Shown one piece after another: positions 28,768 through 37,083 of a stretch of DNA of 64,000 nucleotides (the stretch's first letter is position 1; each line of letters starts with the position of its first letter). The notes beneath the pieces were generated by a model. The model did not search any database and was not told where the DNA came from. It was given only the letters and a program-made list of their open reading frames with translations. The translations under genes were made by a program, and so were the position numbers. Origin of the DNA: Fermentibacter sp963718745 [NCBI: Candidatus Fermentibacterota bacterium] (GTDB lineage Bacteria; Fermentibacterota; Fermentibacteria; Fermentibacterales); assembly GCA_963718745.1 (NCBI GenBank), contig OY970370.1, positions 1,736,001 through 1,800,000 of the forward strand, in the 5' to 3' direction.

Positions 28768-29588
28768 GACGAGGCGGAGTCCGGTTTCCGGCATACGGGA
28801 TCCGGAGCGGCATCGGTCCGTGGCTCTAGAGACTTCCCGGCGAAGACGCCGATCACATATCCCAGAGTCGGTCCGAGCGGACCGGCCTCGACCGCCGTCC
28901 TGATCCTCCCCCTGAGACGATGGACGGGGCCAATGAGCACCGGATCCAGGGGAAGCCTCAGGCCGGCCCGGAAGAGAGCTTCGCGGAGCATTCTGTAAGT
29001 GAGGGAGGGGCTCATGAACCTGCCGTAGGCCCGCCCCGGTTCGAGGCCGCACCTCCGGAGCAGTGCCTCGAGCGAGCCCCGGGTGAACTGGGTCTCCCAC
29101 CCCGCGAACCAAGCGCCCGCGAGTATCAGCAGCTTCTTCACGATCGTGTAGGGATGGATCGTCTGGGGCACGTCCACCAGCACCAGCCCGTCTTCCGAGA
29201 TTACACGGGCGTTCTCGCGGAGCAGGCCGCCGGGTTCCCTGAAGTGCTCGAGCACGCCCTGGTGGAATACGAGTGAGAAGGATCCGTCCCTGAACGGGAG
29301 GGCTAATGCGTCCCCGCAGACGAGGACGGCGCCCGTCCCGGCGCAGACCCCGGCCGCGAGCCGGAGGGCGGAGGGGGAGTAGTCGAGCGCTACCGCGAAC
29401 GCACCCATCCGTGCGAGTTCCGCCGTGTCGCGCGCCGTTGCTGCGCCAACCTCCAGGCAGGCCTTCCCCGCCACGTCCATAGACCGGGATATCTCCCCGG
29501 TTATCCGTCCGGCGTTGTCATAGATCTCGCGAGTCTCCCGCCCGCGGTTCCAGAAACGCTCCCAGTGCCCTCTGTCGGAAGTCCTCAT
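28764..29588 (-). CDS. Class I SAM-dependent methyltransferase
   Basis: 274 aa. Motif I is CLEVGAATARDTAELARMG, a slightly altered GxGxG; later blocks are VALDYSPSALRLA, GDALALPFRDGSFSLVFHQGVLEHF (motif 'LPF.d.sFD.v.....leH') and VLVDVPQT. This is a Methyltransf_11-like fold on small molecules or glycans. Its coupling to a glycosyltransferase suggests a sugar or lipid substrate, by inference only. ATG 29588 has GGGGGAGCGA upstream. It is divergent from the acetyltransferase gene across 158 bp. Confidence 0.87.
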   Translation of the reverse strand: MRTSDRGHWERFWNRGRETREIYDNAGRITGEISRSMDVAGKACLEVGAATARDTAELARMGAFAVALDYSPSALRLAAGVCAGTGAVLVCGDALALPFRDGSFSLVFHQGVLEHFREPGGLLRENARVISEDGLVLVDVPQTIHPYTIVKKLLILAGAWFAGWETQFTRGSLEALLRRCGLEPGRAYGRFMSPSLTYRMLREALFRAGLRLPLDPVLIGPVHRLRGRIRTAVEAGPLGPTLGYVIGVFAGKSLEPRTDAAPDPVCRKPDSASS

Positions 29589-29664
29589 TCGCTCCCCCGG
29601 GTCGTCTTCGACCCTCCTGCCGCCGGCCGTAAAGCTACCCGGAAGCGCGCAGCCGGGCCAGACC

Positions 29665-29695
29665 TTGCCCGGAGAGCGCGGATTGCCTATTTTTA
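29665..29695 (+). promoter_or_regulatory. Putative promoter (TTG-N20-TATTTTTA) for the acetyltransferase gene
   Basis: TTG at 29665-29667 is followed after 20 nt by TATTTTTA at 29688-29695, 50 nt before ATG 29747. It matches TAnnTTT, the Bacteroidota -7 core, and the layout seen before ptb and gdhA. It lies in a GC-rich gap where AT-rich runs are rare. Confidence 0.4.
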
Positions 29696-29746
29696 AACGC
29701 TGTTACCCGGCCGTCCGGGTCTTTCTTTATCACACGGAAGAAATAT

Positions 29747-30301
29747 ATGCGAGTTGCGCTCAGGAGATTCACTGCCGGAGACCTTCCCAGCCTGGACCGC
29801 TGGCGGGCGGAGATCGACTCGGACCGTTTCATGGAACGGCTGAGCCCGGTCGGGTTCGACAACACGGGTTTCGAGGGCTGGGGCCTGGATTATGCCTGGT
29901 ACGTGATCGAGGTCGACGGCTCCGCGGTCGGAGGCATCTGGTTCGACATCAAGCGGACGAACAAGTCCATCGGAGTCATGGGGATCGTGATAGGCAGGGT
30001 CGACTCCCTCGGCAGGGGCATTGGCCGGAGGGCGATCGCCCTGGCGGTGCCCATGGCCCGGAAGGTGCTCGGTTTCGATACGGTCAGGCTCCATGTGAGG
30101 AAGTCCAACACAAGGGCCATCTCGTGCTACCTCAACTGCGGGTTCACTGCAACGGGGGAGGGAGCCAAGCTTCTTGAAGACATGGGCAAGGTCCCGTTCT
30201 TCAGGATGGAGATGTATCTCAAGCCCGCCGCTTCCATGACCGCGGCCTCCCTCGACCGCACCCGCGAGTCCGTCGCCTCCATACAGCGCTCCGCCGGCTA
30301 G
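29747..30301 (+). CDS. GNAT family N-acetyltransferase
   Basis: 184 aa. The N-terminal strand starts MRVALRRFTAGDLPSLDRW; the acetyl-CoA-binding motif A is seen as GIVIGRVDSLGRGIGRRAI (R/QxxGxG/A pattern); motif B region VRLHVRKSNTRAISCYLNCGF matches the RimJ/RimL-like group. The target is unknown. GGAAGAAAT precedes ATG 29747. The last base of the stop TAG (30301) is the first base of the left arm of the inverted-repeat element, so the element abuts the gene exactly. Confidence 0.88.
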   Translation: MRVALRRFTAGDLPSLDRWRAEIDSDRFMERLSPVGFDNTGFEGWGLDYAWYVIEVDGSAVGGIWFDIKRTNKSIGVMGIVIGRVDSLGRGIGRRAIALAVPMARKVLGFDTVRLHVRKSNTRAISCYLNCGFTATGEGAKLLEDMGKVPFFRMEMYLKPAASMTAASLDRTRESVASIQRSAG

Positions 30302-30449
30302 TTCCAGGTTTAAAAAGCTTGAAAAGCATCCGTATCTAGCTTATTGACTTCATCATAGGCAGATATCGGTTCGCCAGGAACCGTATTTCGGATCATTTCC
30401 ATGCAACACAACGAAATTTGAGCGCTTTTCAAGCTTTTAAACCTGGAAC
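30301..30449. repeat. AT-rich element with 26/27-bp terminal inverted repeats
   Basis: The left arm (30301-30327) and the right arm (30424-30449) are inverted copies that differ only by one A in a run (five versus four). The left arm begins GTTCCAGGTTT and ends GAAAAGC. They enclose 96 bp that is visibly much more AT-rich than the flanking genes. Inside, ATCCG (30328-30332) and CGGAT (30389-30393) pair, and CGGTTC/GAACCG (30367-30383) is a perfect 6-bp hairpin with a 5-nt loop, so the whole unit could form a nested cruciform. It carries no gene. It may be a miniature inverted-repeat transposable element, a transposon remnant or a large regulatory structure. No target-site duplication is obvious. 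Confidence 0.8.
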
Positions 30450-30466
30450 CAAAGTACTACTGGTTC
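30446..30466. promoter_or_regulatory. Operator-like palindrome upstream of the DnaE2-like gene
   Basis: GAACCA at 30446-30451 and TGGTTC at 30461-30466 form perfect 6-bp inverted arms around a 9-bp centre that includes AGTACT. The site ends 30 bp before ATG 30497. It overlaps the right end of the inverted-repeat element. GAAC/GTTC half-sites are typical of several LexA-type boxes, but this spacing matches none that I know. Confidence 0.35.
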
Positions 30467-30496
30467 TGAAATGCAAACATTTGTATACATCGGGTC

Positions 30497-33341
30497 ATGA
30501 GCGCACTCGTTGTGGCAAGGAGCTGCTTTTCCTTCGGATATGGCGTCGAGGAGCCCGAAGCCCTCGCCGCGGCCCTTCCCCGGGATGCTGCAGGCATGGT
30601 CCTGGCCGATTCCGGCGGGCTCCACGGCCAGTCCGTGTTCCAGGCCGCCGCCGGGGGCATCCGTGCCGGATCCGGGGCAAGGTTGTCCTTCGACAACACC
30701 CGGGTCATCCTCCTGGCCCTCGAAGGAGGCTGGTCCGGGCTCTCCCGCGTGATCACAGCCCTGAGCTTCGGCGCCGTCCCCGAGGATGCCTTCTGCGGGG
30801 GTACGGGCCGTCTTGCCGTCCTCGTGTTCGGGCCGGGCGATGCCTTCGCCATGCAGCAGGCGGGTTTCGAGGGCAGGATCATGGGCGCGGTCCTCCCGCC
30901 GGGGTTCGGAGCACCCCCCGCGGAGGCCGAGGCGGCCTTCGCAGCCGTGGGCGTGAGTACTGCGTCATGCTGGCCGGTCGTCTTCACGCGGAAGGAGTCG
31001 ATCCGGGCACACAGGCTCGTCAGGGCCGCCTCTGTCGGAAGCGCCGAGGCCTCCCTCCCCGGGAGGGCCTTCGCTTCACCGCGCGCCCTGATGCCCGGAC
31101 CCGGGCAGATCGACGAGGCCTTCCGGGACGTTCCCGCATCGCGCTCGGGAGCCCTCGAGCTCGCGGGCATGCTCGGCCTCTTCCGCCCAGCCGAAAGGCT
31201 GCTGATGGCCGGGGACGACGGCGGCAGCGCCGCGGAACTGAGCGCGACGGCGCACGAAGCCTTCCTGAGGATCTACGGAAGGGGCGCCGCTGCCGCGAGA
31301 CGCCTCGAAACCGAGCTGGAGTCGATCATCTCTGCAGGACTCGCCGGCTACTTCCTGGCCTTCCGGGAGGTGGCCGCGTTCTGCTCCCGGGAGGGGATCA
31401 CGGCAACCGCGCGCGGTTCCGCCGCCGGCAGCATGGTGAGCTACCTCCTCGGGATCTCGGGGGTCTGTCCGATCCGATGCGGCCTCTCCTTCAGCCGCTT
31501 CTTCAACACCCTGAGGCCCGATCCGCCCGACATAGACCTGGACATCGACAGCCTGGAGAGGGAGACGGGTCGTCTCCTTCGTACTGGACAGGTGGGGCGG
31601 GCGGGCGGCCTGCGTGGGAGAGATAGTCCGCCACAGGCGCAACTCCGCATTCCGTGCGGCCGCCGATGCAGCCGGGCTGGGCCCTTCGGACATCGACTCC
31701 ATGTCCGTGCTCCTGGACGATCCGGATGCCGCAGTCTGGAAAAGGGAGACCGGGAGACGCCTGCTCGATGACGCGGCCATGCTCGAGGGCCTTCCATCCC
31801 ATCTGGCGCCCCATCCCTGCGGCCTGGTGATCGCCCCGGTGCCCGTCCCGGAGGTCGTCCCGCTCTCGCCCGGAACCTCAGGGCAGGCCGTCACCCAGTT
31901 CGACATGGACGGCGTCGAGAGGGCGGGGCTCCTGAAGATGGACCTGCTGGGGCAGCGCGGCCTCTCCGCGATCTCCCTCGCGTGCCGGTGGCTGGGTGCA
32001 CAGCGCAGGATCGGGGGTGGATTACCGGCGGTCCCCGGGCAGTCCGGAGACCTCTCCGGAGCTCTCGCACTGATGGCGGGAGGCAGGACGATAGGAGTCA
32101 CCCACGTCGAGTCCCCCGCGATGCGCGGGCTGCTGTCCGGCATGAAGGTCTCGAGCCTGGACGATGTGGCGCGCGCCCTTGCGCTGGTCAGGCCCGGCGC
32201 ATCGGGCAACGGCACCAGGGACCGCTTCTTTGCCGCCCTGAGGGGGGAGTCCCGCGTCGAGTGGGCTTTCGACGAGCTGAGAGACATCCTCGGCGGCAAC
32301 CTGGGCGAGCTTCTCTACGAGGAGGACGTCTCGGAGTGTGCAGCGAGGCTGATCGGGATCGGCGAGGGGGAGGCCGACCTGGTGAGGCGACGCCTCAAGA
32401 AGGGAAGGCTGGGGGTCGGCGAGATAGAGGACTTCGGTGTCGAACACGGGAGGGCGCAGCGGATTTTTTCGTTCCTCTCGCGGTTCGCCGGCTACGGCTT
32501 CTGCCGTGCCCACGCCTACTCCTACGCCGCCGTGGCGTGCGTCTCCGCCTCCATCAAGGCCACCGCCCCCGCGGAGTTCATGGCCTCCGTCCTGGCCGGA
32601 GGGGGCGGGTTCTACGATCTGCGGACCTACGTCGAGGAGGCCCGGCGCATGGGTCTCCGGATCGTCGCTCCCGGGATCAACACCGGCGACTGGCTGGCCC
32701 GGCCGGCCGGGGGTGGCGTCATGCTGGGCTTTTCCAGCCTGAAGGGCATGGGTCCGGCCGAGTTCGCCTCGCTGATCCGGGGGAGGCCCTACGGGGCGCC
32801 GTCCGAGGTCCCGGCCGCGGGGGTCGGCCGGCAGGTGGCGAAGGCCATGGCTCTTGCGGGATGCTTCGAGGAGATCGGGCTTTCGAGGCCGGGCGCCCTC
32901 TGGAGCATGAACTCGCGCCCCGGGGGCCTCTTCACCCGCGCCGACACCGGCCTTCCCGAAATACCGGAACACTGCGAGAGCGAGCGCGTCTCGCAGGAGC
33001 TGAGGTTGTTCGGCGCAGCACTCTCCGCAAGCCCGCTGCGCCTCGTGGAGCGCCCCGCGGGAACGGCAGGTCTGGATACGGCTCCCACCAGCCCGTCGAG
33101 GGTCTGGGGAAGGGCGGCTTCGCGGAGGAGCCTCTCTGCGGGCGCCGGGTTCCTGATGCTCGAAGACGATCTCGGATACGCCGACGTCTTCCTTCCCTCC
33201 CCCCTCTACAGCCTCGCCAGGCTCATAGCGAGAAGGGACGGCGCCACGCTGGTCATGCGGGTGATCCCGGGGCGCGACGGGAGGCTGCGGGCATCCTCCG
33301 TCTCCGCAGGACCATTGACGCCATGCGCGATGGTTGTATGA
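30497..33341 (+). pseudogene. dnaE2: DnaE2-like DNA polymerase III alpha subunit, interrupted by a one-base frameshift
   Basis: Repaired length 947 aa, shorter than replicative DnaE (about 1150). The N-terminal PHP region is degenerate: the usual HxH start is replaced by RSCFSFGYG, and metal ligands are missing. The polymerase core has ARGSAAGSMVSYLLGI, catalytic D345 and D347 in PDIDLDID, and the third-Asp block LLKMDLLGQRGLS. A C-terminal OB-fold follows (FLMLEDDLGYADVFLP). The frame breaks in the G-run at 31560-31562; dropping one G reads SLERRRVVSFVLDRWGG and joins the second half. The 2845-nt span is one above a multiple of three. DnaE2 is an error-prone translesion polymerase, usually with ImuA/ImuB, which are not seen here. 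Confidence 0.78.
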
Positions 33342-33395
33342 AAACGGAAGACGTGTTTTTGCCGCCGGGAAGGCGGGACTGAACGGGAGGATGAT

Positions 33396-35777
33396 GTGAA
33401 GCCTGAGCCCCTTGCTCCCGAAAGGCTCCGATGGCGCTGCCCGCAGGATGCGGCAGGGTTCGACCGGACCGACCACGCATCCACGAGCAACAGGATAGTC
33501 GGGCAGGAGCGCGCGGTTAAGGCCGTGAGGCTCGGGCTCGAGATCCAGTCTCTCGGCTACAACATGTTCGTGACCGGGGTCTCCGGGACCGGGCGCGAGT
33601 CTACCATCGAGAGGATACTCGAGTCTCTCGACCTCACCACGGGCGACCTCAAGGACATTCTTTACGTCCACAACTTCGACGATCCGCAGCGCCCTACCGC
33701 GATAGTCCTGCCGGCCGACGAGGGCGAAGGCTTCGTGGAGAACCTGAGCCAGTGCGTCGAACTCCTGAAGAGCAACATACCGGCCGTGATGTCGGGCGAG
33801 CGCATGACCATGGAGAGGAAGAAGATACAGTCCGATCTGCGCGCGAGGCAGCAGGAGCACGTGGAAGCGCTCGGCAGAGAGGCCGCAGAGAAGGGTTTCT
33901 CCATCGTCAGCATCGCGACGGGACCGGACCAGTTCCGCCCCGATGCACTTCCCGTGGTGGACGGCGAGCCGGCGGGCTTCGACAAGCTCGACGAACTCAT
34001 CAAGGCAGGGAAGCTGACATCGGAGGAGCGCGACCGCTTCGTCGCGGATCACGACAAGCTGTTCAGCAAGCTCATCGACGTGCTGAGGAGGAACCAGAAG
34101 GCCGAGAGCGAGGCCGCGCGCGAGGACAAGGAACTGGTCCGGAGGATGCTGAGACCCACCGTGGACGGCATCCTGGACAGGCTGAAGGAGACCGGGGACC
34201 CGAAGGTGAAGGAGTATGCGGACTCGCTTTCGGATACGATATTCGAGAACCTCGATCAGTTCCTCAACCCTCCGGACGACGAGGACCCGTACTACCTCTT
34301 CAGTGCAAACATGCTGGTGGACAACAACGGCCGCAGGGGAAGACCCGTCGTCATCGAACAGTTCCCCGACCAGGTGAGCCTCTTCGGGAGCATCGACCGC
34401 CTGACGGTCGACAACAAGCCCTACAGCGACTTCTCGCTGATCCGCCCCGGAGCCCTGCTCCGGGCGAACGGCGGATACATAATCATGGACGCCATGGACA
34501 TCCTCCGGCAGCCGGGGCTGTGGCCTTCGCTGATGCAGACGCTTCGCAACAGGACGGTCGTCATCCGCCCTCACGACCCTCTGAACCTCTTCCCCATCGA
34601 CCTCCAGCCGGAACCCATAGAGATCGACGTGAAGGTAATCCTGCTCGGCTCGGACTACCTGTACACCGCTCTCGGCATGAGCGAGCCCGAGTTCGGCCTC
34701 CTGTTCAGGATCAGGGCCGACTTCGACGACGAGATGGATCTCAACCCGCAGAACCTGAGGGACTTCGCCGGAGTGCTCGCATTCATCGCCGGGAACGAGA
34801 AGCTCCTCCCCCTGTCCAGGTCGGCCATCGCCGCCCTGGCGGAGCAGGCCGTGAGGATGGCCGAGAGGCGGGACAGGATCTCGACTCAGTTCAGCAGGAT
34901 AGCCGACTATGCGAGGCAGGCCGCCTACTGGGCGAAGCAGGACTCGTCGTGCGTAGTCGAGGCCGTGCACGTGAGGAAGGCCATCCTGGAGAAGCGCGCC
35001 AGGCTGTCGATGGGGCAGGAGTACGCCCTCGAGAGCATCGATCGCGGCGAGATGATGATCGACACTGCTGGAAGCCGCATCGGGCAGGTCAACGGACTGG
35101 TGGTCCTGAGCGGCGTGGATTACACGTACGGGCTGCCCATGAGGGTCACCGCCCGGGCCTCCTCCGGGAGGGAGGGCCTCATCAACATCGAGAGGGAGGC
35201 CGATCTCTCCGGCGCCCTCCATACGAAGGGAATCCTGATTATCACGGGATTCATGAGGGGCCGGTACGCCCGTGACTTCCCCCTGTCGCTCTCGGCGAGC
35301 ATCTGCATCGAACAGAGCTACGGCGGGGTCGAGGGGGACAGCGCGTCCTGCGCCGAGCTCTACGCCCTGCTCAGCGCCCTCTCCGGGATCCCGGTCCGCC
35401 AGGATCTCGCCGTGACGGGTTCCGTGAACCAGTACGGAGAGGTGCAGCCGATCGGCGGAGTCAACTACAAGATCGAGGGTTTCTTCAACGTCTGCCGCCG
35501 GAGGGGACTGACCGGAACCCAGGGCGTCCTCATCCCGTCGACGAACGTCGAGAGCCTGCAGCTGGACGATGATGTCGTGGAAGCGGTCGAGAGCGGCCTC
35601 TTCCACGTCTACCCCGTGTCCAGGATCGACGAGGGGATCGAACTCCTCACCGGCATGCCCGCAGGCGTCTCGGAGGGTGCGGACGGGGTGTTCCAGCCCG
35701 ATACGGTGAACGGGAGGGTGGAGGCCGCACTCAAGCGCATGGCCGAGATCCTCCGCAGTTTCTACAGGGAGAGCTGA
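33396..35777 (+). CDS. ATP-dependent Lon-family protease (LonB/YcbZ-like)
   Basis: 793 aa. The AAA-type N-terminal half has an altered P-loop, VTGVSGTGRESTI (R instead of K), as in other members of this Lon subgroup (AAA_32). A helical insertion spans about 130-290. The C-terminal Lon protease domain has catalytic S649 in GDSAS and K692 in NYKIEG, 43 residues apart as in E. coli Lon. This form lacks the Lon N-terminal substrate domain. GTG 33396 with GGGAGG upstream. Substrates are unknown; the pyruvyltransferase-like gene starts 7 bp later. Placement after a translesion-type polymerase is probably coincidence. Confidence 0.9.
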   Translation: MKPEPLAPERLRWRCPQDAAGFDRTDHASTSNRIVGQERAVKAVRLGLEIQSLGYNMFVTGVSGTGRESTIERILESLDLTTGDLKDILYVHNFDDPQRPTAIVLPADEGEGFVENLSQCVELLKSNIPAVMSGERMTMERKKIQSDLRARQQEHVEALGREAAEKGFSIVSIATGPDQFRPDALPVVDGEPAGFDKLDELIKAGKLTSEERDRFVADHDKLFSKLIDVLRRNQKAESEAAREDKELVRRMLRPTVDGILDRLKETGDPKVKEYADSLSDTIFENLDQFLNPPDDEDPYYLFSANMLVDNNGRRGRPVVIEQFPDQVSLFGSIDRLTVDNKPYSDFSLIRPGALLRANGGYIIMDAMDILRQPGLWPSLMQTLRNRTVVIRPHDPLNLFPIDLQPEPIEIDVKVILLGSDYLYTALGMSEPEFGLLFRIRADFDDEMDLNPQNLRDFAGVLAFIAGNEKLLPLSRSAIAALAEQAVRMAERRDRISTQFSRIADYARQAAYWAKQDSSCVVEAVHVRKAILEKRARLSMGQEYALESIDRGEMMIDTAGSRIGQVNGLVVLSGVDYTYGLPMRVTARASSGREGLINIEREADLSGALHTKGILIITGFMRGRYARDFPLSLSASICIEQSYGGVEGDSASCAELYALLSALSGIPVRQDLAVTGSVNQYGEVQPIGGVNYKIEGFFNVCRRRGLTGTQGVLIPSTNVESLQLDDDVVEAVESGLFHVYPVSRIDEGIELLTGMPAGVSEGADGVFQPDTVNGRVEAALKRMAEILRSFYRES

Positions 35778-35784
35778 GGGTTCC

Positions 35785-36963
35785 TTGAGGCGGCCCAGGG
35801 TGTTCACCTCGAGCTGGGGGCAGCTCGAGAGCACGGGCTCCAACATAGGGGACCTCGCGGTCTTCGCTTCACAGATGAAGGAGCTCGGAACCGACTTCGA
35901 CCTCGGAGCCATGTCGGGCGATCCCGCCCGGACTGCTTCTGAATGGGGCGCCGCCGGATTCTCTACAAGGCGCGGCAGGCTTTTCGCGATGCTCCGCGGG
36001 GTGCTCTGGTCGGATGCCGTGATAGTGGGCGGAGGGGAACTCGTGCAGGACTCCTCCTCGCTGCTCTACTCCCAGTTCAATCTCCTGCCGTTCAGGCTCG
36101 CCGCGGCGCTCCGGAAACCCTCCTTCGCCTGGCTCGTGGGCCTGGGACAGGCCGGAGAGCTGAGGCCCTGGACCCCCGGCGAGGTCGCCCGGTGCCTCCG
36201 CACTGCACGCGGGATAAGCGTCAGGGACGAACCATCCTGGACGCTCCTCCGCAATCTGGGATTCAGGAGTTCCCGGGTCATGCTGGCGGCGGACTCGGCC
36301 TTCTGTCTCTGCGGAGACCCGGCGACGGACCTTCACCCCGGCCGGCATCGATCCCCGGTTCTGGGTGCCGCTCCGCGTGACACCACCAACAGGCGCGGGA
36401 GCCTGCTCCCTCTGGAGACCAGGAGAAGGCTGGGACTGGAGCGCGAAAGCCCCGACCCGGCGACGGCCGGCGAGTGGGCCGCCCTCCTTGACCGGCATCT
36501 GGAGCGCAATGGCGGCAGGGTCCTCCTGCTGCCCTTCCACACGGGCTCCCTGTCCAACTCTGACGACGTGATCTGCCGGGATGTCCTGAACAGGATGAGG
36601 CACCGGGAATCCGCGTCGATCCACGGCACCGCCTCGCTCGGCGCATTCCTCGAGGCGCTGTCGGGATGCAGGGTCGTCGTCACCGCACCCCTTCACGGCG
36701 CTATCCTCTCCGTAGTCACCGGGGCTCTTCCCGTAGCCGTCCCCTACTCGTCCAAAGGCTCCCGGTTCATGGCCGAGGCCGGCCTGTCCGACCTGGTGGC
36801 GGATGCCTCCGCCCGGGGCTGGGGTGAAGCGGCATCGGAGCTGGTCGAGACGGCATGGAGGACGGCCGGGGAACGCTGGGAGCCCCTGGCTCGGAAGAGG
36901 GCCGAACTGCGGTCCAGGGCCACTGCAAACACGGCCTATTTCCGTTCCTCATGCGCCATGTGA
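35785..36963 (+). CDS. Polysaccharide pyruvyl transferase family protein (CsaB-like)
   Basis: 392 aa. It has the family start pattern (STGSNIGDLAVFASQMKEL, a 'N.GD.a...' loop), SDAVIVGGGELVQDSS, GISVRDEPSWTLL and the C-terminal CRVVVTAPLHGAILSVVTGALPVAVPYSSKG with the conserved His of the GT-B-like fold. CsaB adds ketal pyruvate to cell-wall polysaccharide that anchors S-layer proteins; other members act on exopolysaccharide. The acceptor here is unknown. The start is TTG 35785 with GAGGG upstream. A 120-bp gap before gdhA carries a promoter. Confidence 0.85.
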   Translation: MRRPRVFTSSWGQLESTGSNIGDLAVFASQMKELGTDFDLGAMSGDPARTASEWGAAGFSTRRGRLFAMLRGVLWSDAVIVGGGELVQDSSSLLYSQFNLLPFRLAAALRKPSFAWLVGLGQAGELRPWTPGEVARCLRTARGISVRDEPSWTLLRNLGFRSSRVMLAADSAFCLCGDPATDLHPGRHRSPVLGAAPRDTTNRRGSLLPLETRRRLGLERESPDPATAGEWAALLDRHLERNGGRVLLLPFHTGSLSNSDDVICRDVLNRMRHRESASIHGTASLGAFLEALSGCRVVVTAPLHGAILSVVTGALPVAVPYSSKGSRFMAEAGLSDLVADASARGWGEAASELVETAWRTAGERWEPLARKRAELRSRATANTAYFRSSCAM

Positions 36964-36966
36964 GGC

Positions 36967-36998
36967 TTGCCCCGCTCCATCCCTCAGGCGTATATTGG
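36967..36998 (+). promoter_or_regulatory. Putative promoter for gdhA (TTG-N21-TATATTGG)
   Basis: TTG at 36967-36969 is followed after 21 nt by TATATTGG at 36991-36998. It would give a leader of about 80 nt that contains the hairpin at 37020-37035. It matches the layout before ptb (19149) and the acetyltransferase gene (29665). Confidence 0.45.
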
Positions 36999-37019
36999 TT
37001 TTGAGATCGAAGGATGACT

Positions 37020-37035
37020 GTACCGAAACCGGTAC
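37020..37035. promoter_or_regulatory. Hairpin or operator in the gdhA leader
   Basis: GTACCG-AAAC-CGGTAC is a perfect 6-bp inverted repeat with a 4-nt centre. It lies between the putative promoter and GTG 37084. It could be a repressor site or an RNA hairpin. No regulator gene is adjacent. Confidence 0.35.
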
Positions 37036-37083
37036 GGCGCCTAGTCTTATCTTTCCCGTAACCGATCTGTTCAGGAGGTCAAA

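Noticed and set aside
30301-30449. Integron attC site
   Set aside because: The expected core sites (GTTRRRY and RYYYAAC) are not at the right places, and there is no integrase or cassette array nearby.
32461-32475. T6 run as a transcription stop or slippage site inside the DnaE2-like gene
   Set aside because: It encodes IFSF in a conserved stretch with no hairpin before it. The frame is intact there.
33342-33365. Possible terminator after the DnaE2-like gene (AAAAC...GTTTT with T5)
   Set aside because: The stem is only about five weak pairs. The next gene starts close by on the same strand with its own ribosome-binding site.
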